The notes under the pieces are model-generated. The model was given only the letters and a program-made list of their open reading frames with translations, had not been told where the DNA came from and did not search any database. Both the position numbers and the translations under genes were made by a program. From Flavobacteriaceae bacterium (lineage in GTDB: Bacteria; Bacteroidota; Bacteroidia; Flavobacteriales; Flavobacteriaceae), in the NCBI GenBank assembly GCA_013373385.1, contig JABXHX010000067.1, positions 1-64,000 of the forward strand: a stretch of DNA of 64,000 nt. The letters are read 5' to 3'. Positions 42,672 through 51,353 of the stretch are shown here, one piece after another. Every line of letters begins with the position of its first letter. The first letter of the stretch is position 1.

Positions 42672-43256
42672 TTAAGAATCTAATTCCAAAAATTCACCAA
42701 CCAATTCTTCTGCTTCTTTTAATGCAATAGCTAAATCGTAATTTTTAATAATTTTATCAAATTGCGGTGCCGTTGCAAGTTCTACAGAAGCTTTTGCAAT
42801 ACGCATATTTATTTTTTCGTCGCTTTCTGTTTTACGCTTTTTTAAACGAATTTTTAATTCGTCTACACTTGGTGGCTTTACAAAAACGGCAAGGGTTTTT
42901 TCTGGAAACTTCTTTTTAATTCGCAAACCACCCACTACATCAATATCAAAAATTACATGCTTGCCTTTAGCCCAAATTCTTTCTACTTCGCTTTTTAATG
43001 TTCCATAAAAATTATCTCTATACACTTCTTCCCACTCTAAAAAATCATCGTTTTTTATATACTGTTTAAATTCTTGTAAAGAGATAAAGTAATAATCTTC
43101 TCCGTTAACCTCAAATCCTCTTGGTTCACGAGAAGTCGCCGAAATTGAAAATTCTAAATTGAATTTTTCTTGATTTAATAAATGACGAACAATGGTTGTT
43201 TTACCAGAACCAGACGGTGCAGAAAACACAAATAGTTTACCTTCAAAATTTCCCAT
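42672..43256 (-). CDS. gmk: Guanylate kinase
   Basis: 194 residues. P-loop FSAPSGSGKTTIVRHLL near the N-terminus, GMP-binding SISATSREPRGFEVNGEDYYFIS, EWEEVYRDNFYGTLKSEVE and the lid region KRKTESDEKINMRIAKA. It phosphorylates GMP to GDP. It lies 4 bp after the yicC-type gene. Confidence 0.96.
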   Translation of the reverse strand: MGNFEGKLFVFSAPSGSGKTTIVRHLLNQEKFNLEFSISATSREPRGFEVNGEDYYFISLQEFKQYIKNDDFLEWEEVYRDNFYGTLKSEVERIWAKGKHVIFDIDVVGGLRIKKKFPEKTLAVFVKPPSVDELKIRLKKRKTESDEKINMRIAKASVELATAPQFDKIIKNYDLAIALKEAEELVGEFLELDS

Positions 43257-43260
43257 TTAA

Positions 43261-44127
43261 CTATAAAACATTTAAAATTTGTTCTTTAATTTTTTCTAGT
43301 TCGTCTTTCATTTGAATGACCGATTTTTGCATCGGCGCAAAGTTGGCTTTAGAACCCGTAGTATTAATTTCTCTCCCCATTTCTTGTACAATAAATCCTA
43401 GTTTTTTTCCATTCGAATCTTCACTGTCCATTTCTTGTAAAAAATAATCAAGATGATTTGCTAAACGGACTTTTTCTTCATTTATATCTAGCTTTTCTAA
43501 ATAATAAATGAGTTCTTGCTCAAACCTGTTTTCATCAATCTCTACTTTTAAATCATCTATTGCTTTTCTAAGTCTAATTCTTACATTTTCTATTCGTTCT
43601 TTATCTAAAGAATTTACAACTTCTAAATGTTTTTTTATATTAAAAATACGCAGTTTAAAATCGTCTTCTAAAGATGCGGCTTCATCAATTCTATATTGTA
43701 CAATTTCTTTAAGTGCAAAATCTATATGAGCATTTATTTCTTGCCATTCTTCTTCATCTAACTCTTCTCTTTCTGTCGCTAAAGCATCTGGCATTCTAAC
43801 AGCCATCTTTAGTAATTCAACATCATCTTTAGTATCAGTAAACAAGACGTTTCTTAATTGTTGTATATACTCGTTCACTACATTTTTATTGATAGATGTT
43901 GTGGTTTCATCCGCAGTCATTTCTACATAAATAGAAAAATCTATTTTACCTCTTACCAATGCAGCTGCCAATTTTTTACGAACAGCTAATTCTTTTTCTT
44001 TGTAATAAGATGGCACCCTAACATTTAAGTCTAAGTTCTTACTATTAAGAGATTTTATTTCTATGGTTACTTTTTTAGTTGGCAATTGTAGCACAGACCT
44101 TCCATAACCTGTCATAGATTGAATCAT
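43261..44127 (-). CDS. YicC-family endoribonuclease-like protein
   Basis: 288 residues with the family start MIQSMTGYGRSVLQLPTKKVTIEIKSLNSKNLDLNVRVPSYY and the C-terminal SDVNRE-like block LGFIVQEMGREINTTGSKANFAPMQKSVIQMKDELEKIKEQILNV. YicC of E. coli is an endoribonuclease involved in RNA decay (established). It opens the operon with gmk and nadD and is divergent from the GT9 gene. Confidence 0.93.
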   Translation of the reverse strand: MIQSMTGYGRSVLQLPTKKVTIEIKSLNSKNLDLNVRVPSYYKEKELAVRKKLAAALVRGKIDFSIYVEMTADETTTSINKNVVNEYIQQLRNVLFTDTKDDVELLKMAVRMPDALATEREELDEEEWQEINAHIDFALKEIVQYRIDEAASLEDDFKLRIFNIKKHLEVVNSLDKERIENVRIRLRKAIDDLKVEIDENRFEQELIYYLEKLDINEEKVRLANHLDYFLQEMDSEDSNGKKLGFIVQEMGREINTTGSKANFAPMQKSVIQMKDELEKIKEQILNVL

Positions 44128-44269
44128 TCAATACAAGTTTTAAATAAAACGCAAAGGTACATAATTATTTGAAGGAATTTTCTAGGCTTTGGTAGCTTTT
44201 AATTTTACATTTTTGCTATTGACTTCTTTAGAATTAATTACTTTTACAGAGAGAATTAAAATTACAATT

Positions 44270-45310
44270 TTGCAGATAAAACCTCATATTTTAGTCATTC
44301 GATTATCGGCATTAGGAGATGTTGCTATGACTGTACCTGTGTTAAGGGCTTTAACAAAACAACATCCAAAACTTACAATTACAGTAGTATCTAAAGCATT
44401 TTTAAAGCCGCTTTTTAACGACTTACCAAATGTGAATTTTTATACGGCAGATGTCAAAGGAACACACAAAGGAATTCTTGGCATTTTTAAATTGTACAGA
44501 GAGCTACAAAAGAAAAAGATTACTCATATTGCTGATCTACACAATGTACTACGCTCTAAAATACTGCGTTTTTTCTTTCGATTTTCGAATAAAAAAATTG
44601 CTACAATTGATAAAGGAAGAACCGAAAAAAAAGCACTTACTAGAACAGACAATAAAGTTTTTAAACAATTAAAAACATCTCACCAACGTTATGCTGATGT
44701 CTTTGACAAACTTGGCTTTAAGATTGATCTTTATACTCCTACAGAAATTGAAAAGCCTAATACCACTACAACAGTTGCTAAACTTTTAAAAGGCAGCTCC
44801 GCACATAAAATTGGTTTTGCTCCTTTTGCTGCGTATAATTCAAAAATGTATCCGATAGAATTATCAAAAGTTGTGATACAAGAACTAGCAAAAACTACTA
44901 CGGTGTATCTTTTTGGTGGTGGGACAAAAGAAATTGAAATACTAACTAAAATTGAGCACAATACACCTAATTGCATCTCTGTTGCAGGAAAAGTAACCTT
45001 TGCAGAAGAGCTCAATATAATGGCACAACTAGACTGTATGATTGCCATGGATTCTGGAAATGCACACTTAGCGGCAATGCAACAAGTACCTACTATTACC
45101 CTTTGGGGAACCACTCACCCCTATGCTGGGTTTGCGCCTTTTAATCAACCAAAAGAAAATTGCTTATTACCAGATTTAAAAAAGTACCCGAAAATTCCAA
45201 CTTCTATTTATGGCAATAAAATAATTGATGGCTATGAAGATGTTATGAAAACTATTTTACCAGAGAATGTAATTAAAAAGGTTCAATCTGTTTTAAAACT
45301 GAATTCTTAA
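44270..45310 (+). CDS. GT9 family glycosyltransferase (heptosyltransferase-like)
   Basis: The Rossmann start (HILVIRLSALGDVAMTVPVLRAL) lies just behind a TTG at 44270, taken as the start (346 residues); upstream frame is not family-like and another TTG (44189) is unlikely. Other features: a second domain with GFAPFAAYNSKMYP and the sugar-nucleotide-binding IAMDSGNAHLAAMQQVPTITLWGTTHPYAGFAP. GT9 enzymes add heptose or another sugar to lipopolysaccharide core. The start codon remains uncertain. Confidence 0.85.
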   Translation: MQIKPHILVIRLSALGDVAMTVPVLRALTKQHPKLTITVVSKAFLKPLFNDLPNVNFYTADVKGTHKGILGIFKLYRELQKKKITHIADLHNVLRSKILRFFFRFSNKKIATIDKGRTEKKALTRTDNKVFKQLKTSHQRYADVFDKLGFKIDLYTPTEIEKPNTTTTVAKLLKGSSAHKIGFAPFAAYNSKMYPIELSKVVIQELAKTTTVYLFGGGTKEIEILTKIEHNTPNCISVAGKVTFAEELNIMAQLDCMIAMDSGNAHLAAMQQVPTITLWGTTHPYAGFAPFNQPKENCLLPDLKKYPKIPTSIYGNKIIDGYEDVMKTILPENVIKKVQSVLKLNS

Positions 45311-45329
45311 ATTTACACAAATAACAATT

Positions 45330-45983
45330 ATGACAATTCATCACTTAGAAGCAACCAACTCAATTTTAAACAAATTTATTTCAGAAATAAGGGATAAAAA
45401 CATTCAAAAAGATTCGTTACGTTTTAGAAGAAATATTGAACGTATCGGAGAAATTTTAGCATACGAACTCAGTAAATACCTATCTTATAAATCAGTTTCT
45501 ATACCTACACCACTTGGTAAAAAAGAAATGTTATTACACACAAACAATATTGTGCTTTGCTCTATTTTAAGAGCAGGATTGCCGTTACATCAAGGCTTAT
45601 TAAATTATTTTGATGATGCAGAAAATGCGTTTATTTCTGCCTATCGACATCACCCAAATAACACTGCTGAATTTGAAATTGTTGTTGAGTATTTTGCTGC
45701 TCCAGATATTACTAACAAAACACTTTTGTTGGCTGACCCAATGTTAGCAACTGGACAATCTTTAGTTACCGTTTTAGAGGGAATTAAAAAACAAGGCACT
45801 CCGAAAGAAATTCATGTAATTTGTGTTATTGGATCTACGGAGGGAATTGAATTTATCAAACAACATTTTCCTACAAATACACATTTATGGATTGCCGCTA
45901 TTGACGATACTTTAAATCACAAAGGATATATTGTCCCTGGTTTAGGTGATGCAGGCGATTTAGCCTATGGTTCTAAACTATAA
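45330..45983 (+). CDS. upp: Uracil phosphoribosyltransferase
   Basis: 217 residues. The PRPP loop LLLADPMLATGQSLVTVLEGI, the GLPLHQGLLNYF segment with ILRAG before it, and the uracil-binding C-terminus YIVPGLGDAGDLAYGS are present. It salvages uracil to UMP. It lies 19 bp after the GT9 gene and is convergent with the DUF6427 gene; no clear terminator is seen in the 106-bp gap. Confidence 0.95.
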   Translation: MTIHHLEATNSILNKFISEIRDKNIQKDSLRFRRNIERIGEILAYELSKYLSYKSVSIPTPLGKKEMLLHTNNIVLCSILRAGLPLHQGLLNYFDDAENAFISAYRHHPNNTAEFEIVVEYFAAPDITNKTLLLADPMLATGQSLVTVLEGIKKQGTPKEIHVICVIGSTEGIEFIKQHFPTNTHLWIAAIDDTLNHKGYIVPGLGDAGDLAYGSKL

Positions 45984-46089
45984 ATGTTTTTTATCATAAA
46001 TATCAAAAGCTTCTTATACTCAAGAACTATGAATCTAGATATTAACAGTCTTGATTATAATTGGTCCAATCTATAATGTTTTACATTAA

Positions 46090-47013
46090 CTATATAAAAT
46101 GAATAACTACAGAAAAAACCAATAAAAACCCAACAATTAAATTTACATAGAGCTTTTTTTTGATTCTTTGTAACCAATTTGCAATAAGAATTGATACTGG
46201 AATAAAAAACACAAACAACTCAACTCCAGTTTTATTTACCACAAAACAACTAAAAGCTAAAGCTATAATTGCATGTATAATTAACAGAATCCAGCTGCGT
46301 TTAAAGAGGTTGTTAACAGAAAATATTTTACCAGACAAAATCATAACAGACATTAATACTAGGAATCCAAAAACTATAAAAATACTTAGGTAAAAACTGG
46401 TATTGTAAAAGCTTAAATCAATATATAAATCAGGGCTTAAGAAAGCATAAAATTCGGTTATAGTATCATGGTAAAAGTGATACGTAAAAAAGAATAGTAT
46501 TGGGATAATAAATCCTAAAAAAGGGATAACAAGGACTCTTAATGTTATTTTTAAAAACAGATTAATTGCTGCAAACAACAAAATTAAAAACAACACATAA
46601 AGTGGAGAAAACAGTATTAGAACACCTATCCATAAACCTCCATCAAATAATTTTTGATAAATAGCCTTTTGTGTTCTTATGGTATAAACTTTTCTTAAAA
46701 ACAACAACAATAAAAGGTATTCTCCAATAATAGCATAATCTAACACTAAATTATCTAACAAACCAATACCTATTACAAAAAGTAAAAAAGCAAATGTATT
46801 GTCTTTGGTCAATTTATTTTTTACTAAAATAAAATTAAATAAGAAAAACAACAATAGCATACCTGGTAAAACTGCAAGGATATCTAAAATAGCGCTTACT
46901 GTTAACTGCAGACCAGTATTGGTAATCATATTCACAAGTATATAAGCCAAAAAGAGTGCAAAAATTACTATAAAATTTACTGGCTTAGATTTCCCGAAAA
47001 AATTGGCTAACAT
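46090..47013 (-). CDS. DUF6427 polytopic membrane protein
   Basis: 307 residues with about nine hydrophobic segments and very few charged residues. The N-terminal MLANFFGKSKPVNFIVIFALFLAYI and the central FDGGLWIGVLILFSPLYVLFLILLFAAI fit DUF6427, a family I know from Bacteroidota. In this group the gene neighbours DUF6341 and trmB, as here. Function unknown; the FFGKSKP N-terminus hints at a fixed partner or topology signal. Confidence 0.8.
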   Translation of the reverse strand: MLANFFGKSKPVNFIVIFALFLAYILVNMITNTGLQLTVSAILDILAVLPGMLLLFFLFNFILVKNKLTKDNTFAFLLFVIGIGLLDNLVLDYAIIGEYLLLLLFLRKVYTIRTQKAIYQKLFDGGLWIGVLILFSPLYVLFLILLFAAINLFLKITLRVLVIPFLGFIIPILFFFTYHFYHDTITEFYAFLSPDLYIDLSFYNTSFYLSIFIVFGFLVLMSVMILSGKIFSVNNLFKRSWILLIIHAIIALAFSCFVVNKTGVELFVFFIPVSILIANWLQRIKKKLYVNLIVGFLLVFSVVIHFI

Positions 47014-47033
47014 AATTAGTTTTTATACTTTTG
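47003..47033 (+). promoter_or_regulatory. Promoter of the DUF6341-trmB unit
   Basis: TTG (47003-47005), 20-bp spacer, TACTTTTG (47026-47033), the best -33/-7 pair in the window. It lies 22 bp before the DUF6341 ATG and overlaps the start of the divergent DUF6427 gene. Confidence 0.7.
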
Positions 47034-47054
47034 CAATGTAAAGATACTTAAGTT

Positions 47055-47261
47055 ATGATTGCAAGCAATATTTTTAGATTAATAGGAGATTTTTTTACGT
47101 GGGCATTCGGTCCATTTGAAGCATTACGTTTAGGTGGTTTAGACTGGTGGATGTCTAATGTTGTAAACTGGGTTTTCCTTTTGATTCTTTTTGTTCTTTT
47201 TGGATATTGGATGAAAGAATCTCGTCGTTTTCTTAAAGAAGGAACAGAAGACAGAGCCTAA
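47055..47261 (+). CDS. DUF6341 small membrane protein
   Basis: 68 residues: MIASNIFRLIGDFFTWAFGPFEALRLGGLDWWMSNVVNWVFLLILFVLFGYWMKESRRFLKEG-type sequence with one clear transmembrane helix and an amphipathic, Trp-rich N-terminus. This fits DUF6341, linked to DUF6427 across the Flavobacteriaceae. The divergent pairing suggests that the two act together in the membrane (inference). TrmB follows 12 bp later. Confidence 0.82.
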   Translation: MIASNIFRLIGDFFTWAFGPFEALRLGGLDWWMSNVVNWVFLLILFVLFGYWMKESRRFLKEGTEDRA

Positions 47262-47273
47262 TTCCTTTTACTC

Positions 47274-47945
47274 TTGGGAAGCAAAAATAAACTCAAACGT
47301 TTTCACGAAAACGAAACATTCGCAAATGTTATTCAGCCTACAAGAGATGAAATCTTAGCAGGATTTTCTCTGAAGGGAAAATGGCGCTCTTTTTTTAAAA
47401 ACAACAACCCTATTGTTCTAGAACTCGGTTGTGGTAAAGGAGAATATACCATTGCGCTTGCTCAAAAAAACCCAAGCATCAATTATATTGGAATTGACAT
47501 TAAGGGGGCTCGTTTTTGGCGTGGTGCAAAAACAGCTTTAGACGAAAACTTAACCAATGTTGCTTTTGTTAGAACTCAAATTGAATTGGTTGATTTGATT
47601 TTTGCTCAAAATGAAGTAGACGAAATTTGGATTACCTTTCCAGACCCACAAATTAAATACAAACGTACCAAGCATCGTTTAACCAACTCAGATTTCTTAA
47701 CAAAGTATCATACAATTTTAAAAGAAAACGGTGTGGTAAATCTAAAAACCGATAGCGAGTTTATGCATGGCTACACTTTAGGTTTGTTACACGGAGAAGG
47801 TCACGAGGTATTACACGCCAATCACGATGTGTATAAAAACGCTTACAGTCCTGAAGAAGTTATTGGCACACAAACTTTTTATGAAAAACAATATTTAGAA
47901 CAAGATAAACCAATTACTTTTATTAAATTTAGAATTAAGTACTAA
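47274..47945 (+). CDS. trmB: tRNA (guanine46-N7)-methyltransferase
   Basis: TTG start at 47274 (then GSKNKLKRFHENETFANVIQP), which is the normal family N-terminus. 223 residues. SAM site VLELGCGKGEYTIALA, NYIGIDIKGARFWRGAKTAL and ITFPDPQIKYKRTKHRLT are the TrmB signatures. It forms m7G46 in the tRNA variable loop. Confidence 0.94.
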   Translation: MGSKNKLKRFHENETFANVIQPTRDEILAGFSLKGKWRSFFKNNNPIVLELGCGKGEYTIALAQKNPSINYIGIDIKGARFWRGAKTALDENLTNVAFVRTQIELVDLIFAQNEVDEIWITFPDPQIKYKRTKHRLTNSDFLTKYHTILKENGVVNLKTDSEFMHGYTLGLLHGEGHEVLHANHDVYKNAYSPEEVIGTQTFYEKQYLEQDKPITFIKFRIKY

Positions 47946-47955
47946 TTAATTCTTG

Positions 47956-48291
47956 ATGAAATCTTCCGATAATTTTTTTGACAAGGTATACCAAGTAGCA
48001 AGACTTATTCCTTACGGACGTGTAACAAGTTATGGAGCAATTGCAAAACACCTAGGTGCTGCACGCTCAGCTAGAATGGTAGGCTGGGCAATGAACAATT
48101 CACACAACCAATCAGAAGAAGTTCCTGCACATCGCGTAGTTAACAGAAAAGGGTTACTTACTGGAAAACATCATTTTGATGGAACAAATTTAATGCAACA
48201 ATTACTAGAAAGCGAAGGCATCAAGGTAATAGACAATCAAATTCAAGATTTCGAAAAAGTCTTTTGGAACCCAAGTGAAGAACTGCAATAA
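47956..48291 (+). CDS. Alkyltransferase-like (ATL) DNA-binding protein
   Basis: ATG at 47956 taken (a TTG sits one codon upstream). 111 residues of the MGMT DNA-binding fold: PYGRVTSYGAIAKHLGAARSARMVGWAMNN with the DNA-intercalating Arg40 region, then PAHRVVNRKGLL. The methyl-acceptor cysteine of PCHRV is replaced by Ala58, so it cannot repair by itself. ATL proteins flag alkylated guanines for nucleotide-excision repair. A true Ogt is encoded at 18773-19258. Confidence 0.9.
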   Translation: MKSSDNFFDKVYQVARLIPYGRVTSYGAIAKHLGAARSARMVGWAMNNSHNQSEEVPAHRVVNRKGLLTGKHHFDGTNLMQQLLESEGIKVIDNQIQDFEKVFWNPSEELQ

Positions 48292-48354
48292 ATTCTCCTT
48301 ATCTATCTATCAATAATCAATCTATAACTTCTTTATTATCTAAACTCTAAACCC

Positions 48355-48362
48355 TATCTTTG
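48355..48362 (+). promoter_or_regulatory. -7 promoter box TATCTTTG
   Basis: Exact TAnnTTTG, 32 bp before the Mrp/ApbC start. A TTA sits at the -33 position with a 19-bp spacer. Confidence 0.55.
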
Positions 48363-48394
48363 CAATTTAGAATCAATCCTAATTAAAACCTCAC

Positions 48395-49525
48395 ATGAGT
48401 TTTAAAAAACAAGATATATACAAAGCCTTAGAAACAATTACTGCTCCTGGAGAAGGTAAAAGTTTAGTTGAAAACGAAAATATAACCAATGTAGTTACTT
48501 TTGGTAACGAAGTTATTGTTGACGTAACCATTAGCAACCCGTCTTTACAAGCTAAAAAACGTGTAGAAAGCGAAATTATCAATGCGCTACGTTTAAAAGT
48601 TAGCGAAGACATTATGGTTAAAGTAAATGTGAAAGCGGTAGTTCCGAAAAAGGAGAATCCAAATCAAATCAGAGGAAAAGAGATTCCGAATATTAAAAAC
48701 ATTATAGCCATTGCATCGGGTAAAGGAGGCGTAGGAAAATCTACCATTACTGCAAACACTGCTATTTCTTTAGCAAAAATGGGGTTTAATGTTGGTGTGT
48801 TAGATGCCGATGTGTATGGCCCGTCTATGCATTTAATGTTTGATGTAGAAAAAGAAAGACCCTTATCTGTTAAAGTTGATGGACGCTCTAAAATGAAGCC
48901 AATCGAAAACTACGGCGTAAAATTATTGTCCTTAGGGTTTTTTACCAATCCAGATCAGGCTGTAATTTGGCGTGGGCCTATGGCTTCTAAAGCATTGAAT
49001 CAATTAATTTTTGATGCTGATTGGGGTGAATTAGATTTCTTGTTAATTGATTTACCTCCTGGAACTGGTGATGTACATTTATCTATTGTACAAGCTTTAC
49101 CTATAAACGGAGCTATGATTGTTAGCACGCCACAAAATATTGCCTTGGCAGATGCTAAAAAAGGAGTGGCAATGTTTCAACAAGAAAGCATTAATGTACC
49201 TGTATTAGGAATTGTAGAAAATATGGCTTATTTTACACCTGAAGAGCTACCTAACAATAAATATTATATTTTTGGAAAAGGTGGTGCGAGAAATTTAGCG
49301 GAAGATATCAATACACAATTTCTAGGAGAAATTCCATTAGTACAAAGCATACGCGAAGCTGGTGATGTTGGTCATCCAGTAGCCTTACAAGAAAACACTC
49401 CTTTAGAAAAAGCATTTAATGACACCACTAAAGAAATGTTAGCACAATTGGTAAAAAGAAATGAAAATTTACCGCCAACCGAAATAGTAAGAATTACAAC
49501 TATGAGTGGTTGCAGCACTAAATAA
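48395..49525 (+). CDS. apbC: Mrp/NBP35-type Fe-S cluster carrier ATPase
   Basis: 376 residues. A MIP18-like N-terminal domain (residues 1-85, KQDIYKALETITAPGEGKSLVENENI) is followed by the deviant Walker A IASGKGGVGKST (107-118), PPGTGDVHLS and DADVYGPSMH. It carries Fe-S clusters for delivery to apo-proteins. The C-terminal CxxC of other members is not seen; it ends TMSGCSTK. The nifU gene is 8 bp downstream. Confidence 0.93.
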   Translation: MSFKKQDIYKALETITAPGEGKSLVENENITNVVTFGNEVIVDVTISNPSLQAKKRVESEIINALRLKVSEDIMVKVNVKAVVPKKENPNQIRGKEIPNIKNIIAIASGKGGVGKSTITANTAISLAKMGFNVGVLDADVYGPSMHLMFDVEKERPLSVKVDGRSKMKPIENYGVKLLSLGFFTNPDQAVIWRGPMASKALNQLIFDADWGELDFLLIDLPPGTGDVHLSIVQALPINGAMIVSTPQNIALADAKKGVAMFQQESINVPVLGIVENMAYFTPEELPNNKYYIFGKGGARNLAEDINTQFLGEIPLVQSIREAGDVGHPVALQENTPLEKAFNDTTKEMLAQLVKRNENLPPTEIVRITTMSGCSTK

Positions 49526-49533
49526 ATTTAATT

Positions 49534-49773
49534 ATGACTTTAGAAGAAATACATCTTAATGTAGAAAAAGCTTTAGAAGAAATTCGTCCTTTTTTAATTA
49601 GTGACGGAGGAAATATTAAGCTTATTTCTGTAGATGAAACTAATGTAATGGTACAATTAGAAGGCGCTTGCACAGGTTGTTCTGTAAATCAAATGACCTT
49701 AAAAAATGGCGTAGAAGCTACCATAAAAAAGTACGTACCACAAATAGAAAATGTAATAAATATTACAGAATAA
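49534..49773 (+). CDS. NifU C-terminal-domain Fe-S scaffold protein
   Basis: 79 residues, a single NifU-like domain with the cluster-binding CxxC (Cys46 and Cys49 in EGACTGCSVNQMTLKNGVE). It serves as a scaffold or carrier for Fe-S clusters together with the Mrp ATPase encoded just upstream. Confidence 0.93.
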   Translation: MTLEEIHLNVEKALEEIRPFLISDGGNIKLISVDETNVMVQLEGACTGCSVNQMTLKNGVEATIKKYVPQIENVINITE

Positions 49774-49778
49774 TGTTT

Positions 49779-49794
49779 TGTGACAAAAGTCACA
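49779..49794 (+). promoter_or_regulatory. CRP/FNR-superfamily palindrome TGTGACAAAAGTCACA
   Basis: A perfect TGTGA-N6-TCACA palindrome. It ends directly before a -33-like TTT (49795-49797), and a -7-like TACTTTTA lies at 49816-49823, a class II activator position before the reductase gene (start 49845). Confidence 0.6.
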
Positions 49795-49844
49795 TTTCAA
49801 CGCATATAATTGTACTACTTTTACCCAGTTAATTTATTAAAATA

Positions 49845-50900
49845 ATGATTACTACACATATCTTAATTATTGGTGCTGGTCCCACAGGGTTGTTTACCGT
49901 TTTTGAAGCTGGATTATTAAAATTACGCTGTCATTTAATAGATGCATTACCACAACCTGGCGGACAGTGCTCAGAAATATATCCTAAAAAACCTATTTAT
50001 GACATACCGGCTTATCCAGAAATATTAGCTGGAGATCTAACCGATAAATTAATGGAGCAAATCAAACAATTTGAACCAGGATTTACCTTAGGAGAGCGAG
50101 CAGATACTATAGAAAAACAAGAAGATGGTTCTTTTGTAGTAACCACTAATAAAGGAACTCAACACAAAGCTCCAATAGTAGCAATAGCTGGAGGATTGGG
50201 GAGCTTTGAACCAAGAAAACCTCCAATTCCAAATATTGCTTCCTTTGAAGACAAGGGAGTAGAATATATGATTCGTGAACCAGAACTATATAGAGATAAA
50301 GATGTAGTTATTGCTGGAGGAGGAGACTCTGCCTTAGATTGGTCTATCTTTTTAACTGATGTTGCTAAATCAGTAACCTTGGTTCACAGAAGAAATGAAT
50401 TTAGAGGTGCTTTAGACTCTGTTGATAGAGTTCAAGAATTAAAAAACGAAGGAAAAATCAATTTGATTACTCCAGCAGAAGTAAAAGGAATTGTTGGAAA
50501 AAACCACGTTGAAGGTGTTATTATTTCTAAAAAAGACGAAGAAGATTACACTTTAAAAACAGATCATTTTATTCCTCTATTTGGATTAGCTCCAAAATTA
50601 GGTCCTATTGCCAATTGGGGATTAGAGATAGAAAAAAATGCTATTAAGGTAAACAATGCATTAGATTACCAAACCAACATTCCCGGAATCTATGCTATTG
50701 GAGATGTAAACACCTATCCTGGAAAGTTAAAGCTGATTTTATGTGGGTTTCACGAAGCAACACTAATGTGTCAAAGTGCTTTTCAGAGAATATTTCCTGA
50801 TAAGAAATATGTGATGAAATATACCACTGTAGGAGGTGTTGATGGATTTGACGGAACTAGAAAGGAAGCTCCAAAAGCTGTGGTAAAAAAAATTGAATAA
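49845..50900 (+). CDS. Ferredoxin/flavodoxin-NADP+ reductase (thioredoxin-reductase-like type)
   Basis: 351 residues. The FAD motif IIGAGPTGLFTVFEAGLL is at residues 8-25, then LPQPGGQCSEIYPKKPIYDIPA, the NADP motif VVIAGGGDSALDWSIFL and IYAIGDVNTYPGKLKLILCGFHEA. No redox-active CxxC is present, so this is the ferredoxin-NADP reductase type rather than thioredoxin reductase. Stop overlaps the ferredoxin start (TAATG), so the two are electron-transfer partners. Confidence 0.93.
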   Translation: MITTHILIIGAGPTGLFTVFEAGLLKLRCHLIDALPQPGGQCSEIYPKKPIYDIPAYPEILAGDLTDKLMEQIKQFEPGFTLGERADTIEKQEDGSFVVTTNKGTQHKAPIVAIAGGLGSFEPRKPPIPNIASFEDKGVEYMIREPELYRDKDVVIAGGGDSALDWSIFLTDVAKSVTLVHRRNEFRGALDSVDRVQELKNEGKINLITPAEVKGIVGKNHVEGVIISKKDEEDYTLKTDHFIPLFGLAPKLGPIANWGLEIEKNAIKVNNALDYQTNIPGIYAIGDVNTYPGKLKLILCGFHEATLMCQSAFQRIFPDKKYVMKYTTVGGVDGFDGTRKEAPKAVVKKIE

Positions 50901-51232
50901 TGGAACAGGATGTAACTTTAAAAATAACAGACAGAGATGGTGTTTTACATGAAGTAAAAGCCCCAACAGATATGGCAATGAATTTAATGGAAGTAGTACG
51001 TTCTTATGAACTAGCCCCAGAAGGAACCATAGGTGTTTGTGGAGGTATGGCTATGTGTGCATCATGTCAATGTTATGTAAAGTCTGATCATGAATTACCA
51101 GAGATTGGCATGGACGAAGATATGATGTTAGCCGAAGCTTTTCATGTTCAAGAAAATAGCAGATTAGGCTGTCAAATTCAAATCACTCCAGAAATGAATG
51201 GTTTAGAAGTAGAATTAGCTCCAGAATCTTAA
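50900..51232 (+). CDS. [2Fe-2S] ferredoxin (adrenodoxin type)
   Basis: 110 residues. Cluster cysteines Cys47, Cys53, Cys56 and Cys91 in VCGGMAMCASCQC and LGCQIQ. Encoded directly behind its reductase. It could feed electrons to oxygenases or Fe-S assembly; the tyrosine-degradation dioxygenases downstream do not need an external donor. Confidence 0.93.
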   Translation: MEQDVTLKITDRDGVLHEVKAPTDMAMNLMEVVRSYELAPEGTIGVCGGMAMCASCQCYVKSDHELPEIGMDEDMMLAEAFHVQENSRLGCQIQITPEMNGLEVELAPES

Positions 51233-51252
51233 ATATCTTTTATTACTTTTTG

Positions 51253-51260
51253 TATATTTG
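51253..51260 (+). promoter_or_regulatory. -7 promoter box TATATTTG before the hmgA leader
   Basis: Exact TAnnTTTG, 27 bp before a 19-codon ORF and 170 bp before hmgA. No clear TTG at -33. Confidence 0.5.
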
Positions 51261-51287
51261 TTAGGTGCACATTAAAAGCACTTAATT

Positions 51288-51347
51288 ATGCATTGGTCAG
51301 AACTACTATTATTACTAAAATTTTTAATTAAAAGAAACCCCGAATAG
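51288..51347 (+). CDS. Putative 19-residue leader peptide ORF
   Basis: ATG at 51288, TAG at 51345-51347; product MHWSELLLLLKFLIKRNPE. It has five Leu codons in a row (CTA CTA TTA TTA CTA), a -7 promoter box just upstream and a stable hairpin just downstream (51354-51399), the arrangement of a leader ORF. It is too short for codon statistics, so chance is not ruled out. Confidence 0.35.
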   Translation: MHWSELLLLLKFLIKRNPE

Positions 51348-51353
51348 GTATAG

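Noticed and set aside
44189-44269. N-terminal extension of the GT9 protein from an earlier TTG
   Set aside because: The extension is not family-like and the Rossmann motif begins right after the TTG at 44270.
45984-46089. Possible RNA gene or terminator between upp and the DUF6427 gene
   Set aside because: No clear stem-loop with T run and no tRNA-like or conserved structure seen.
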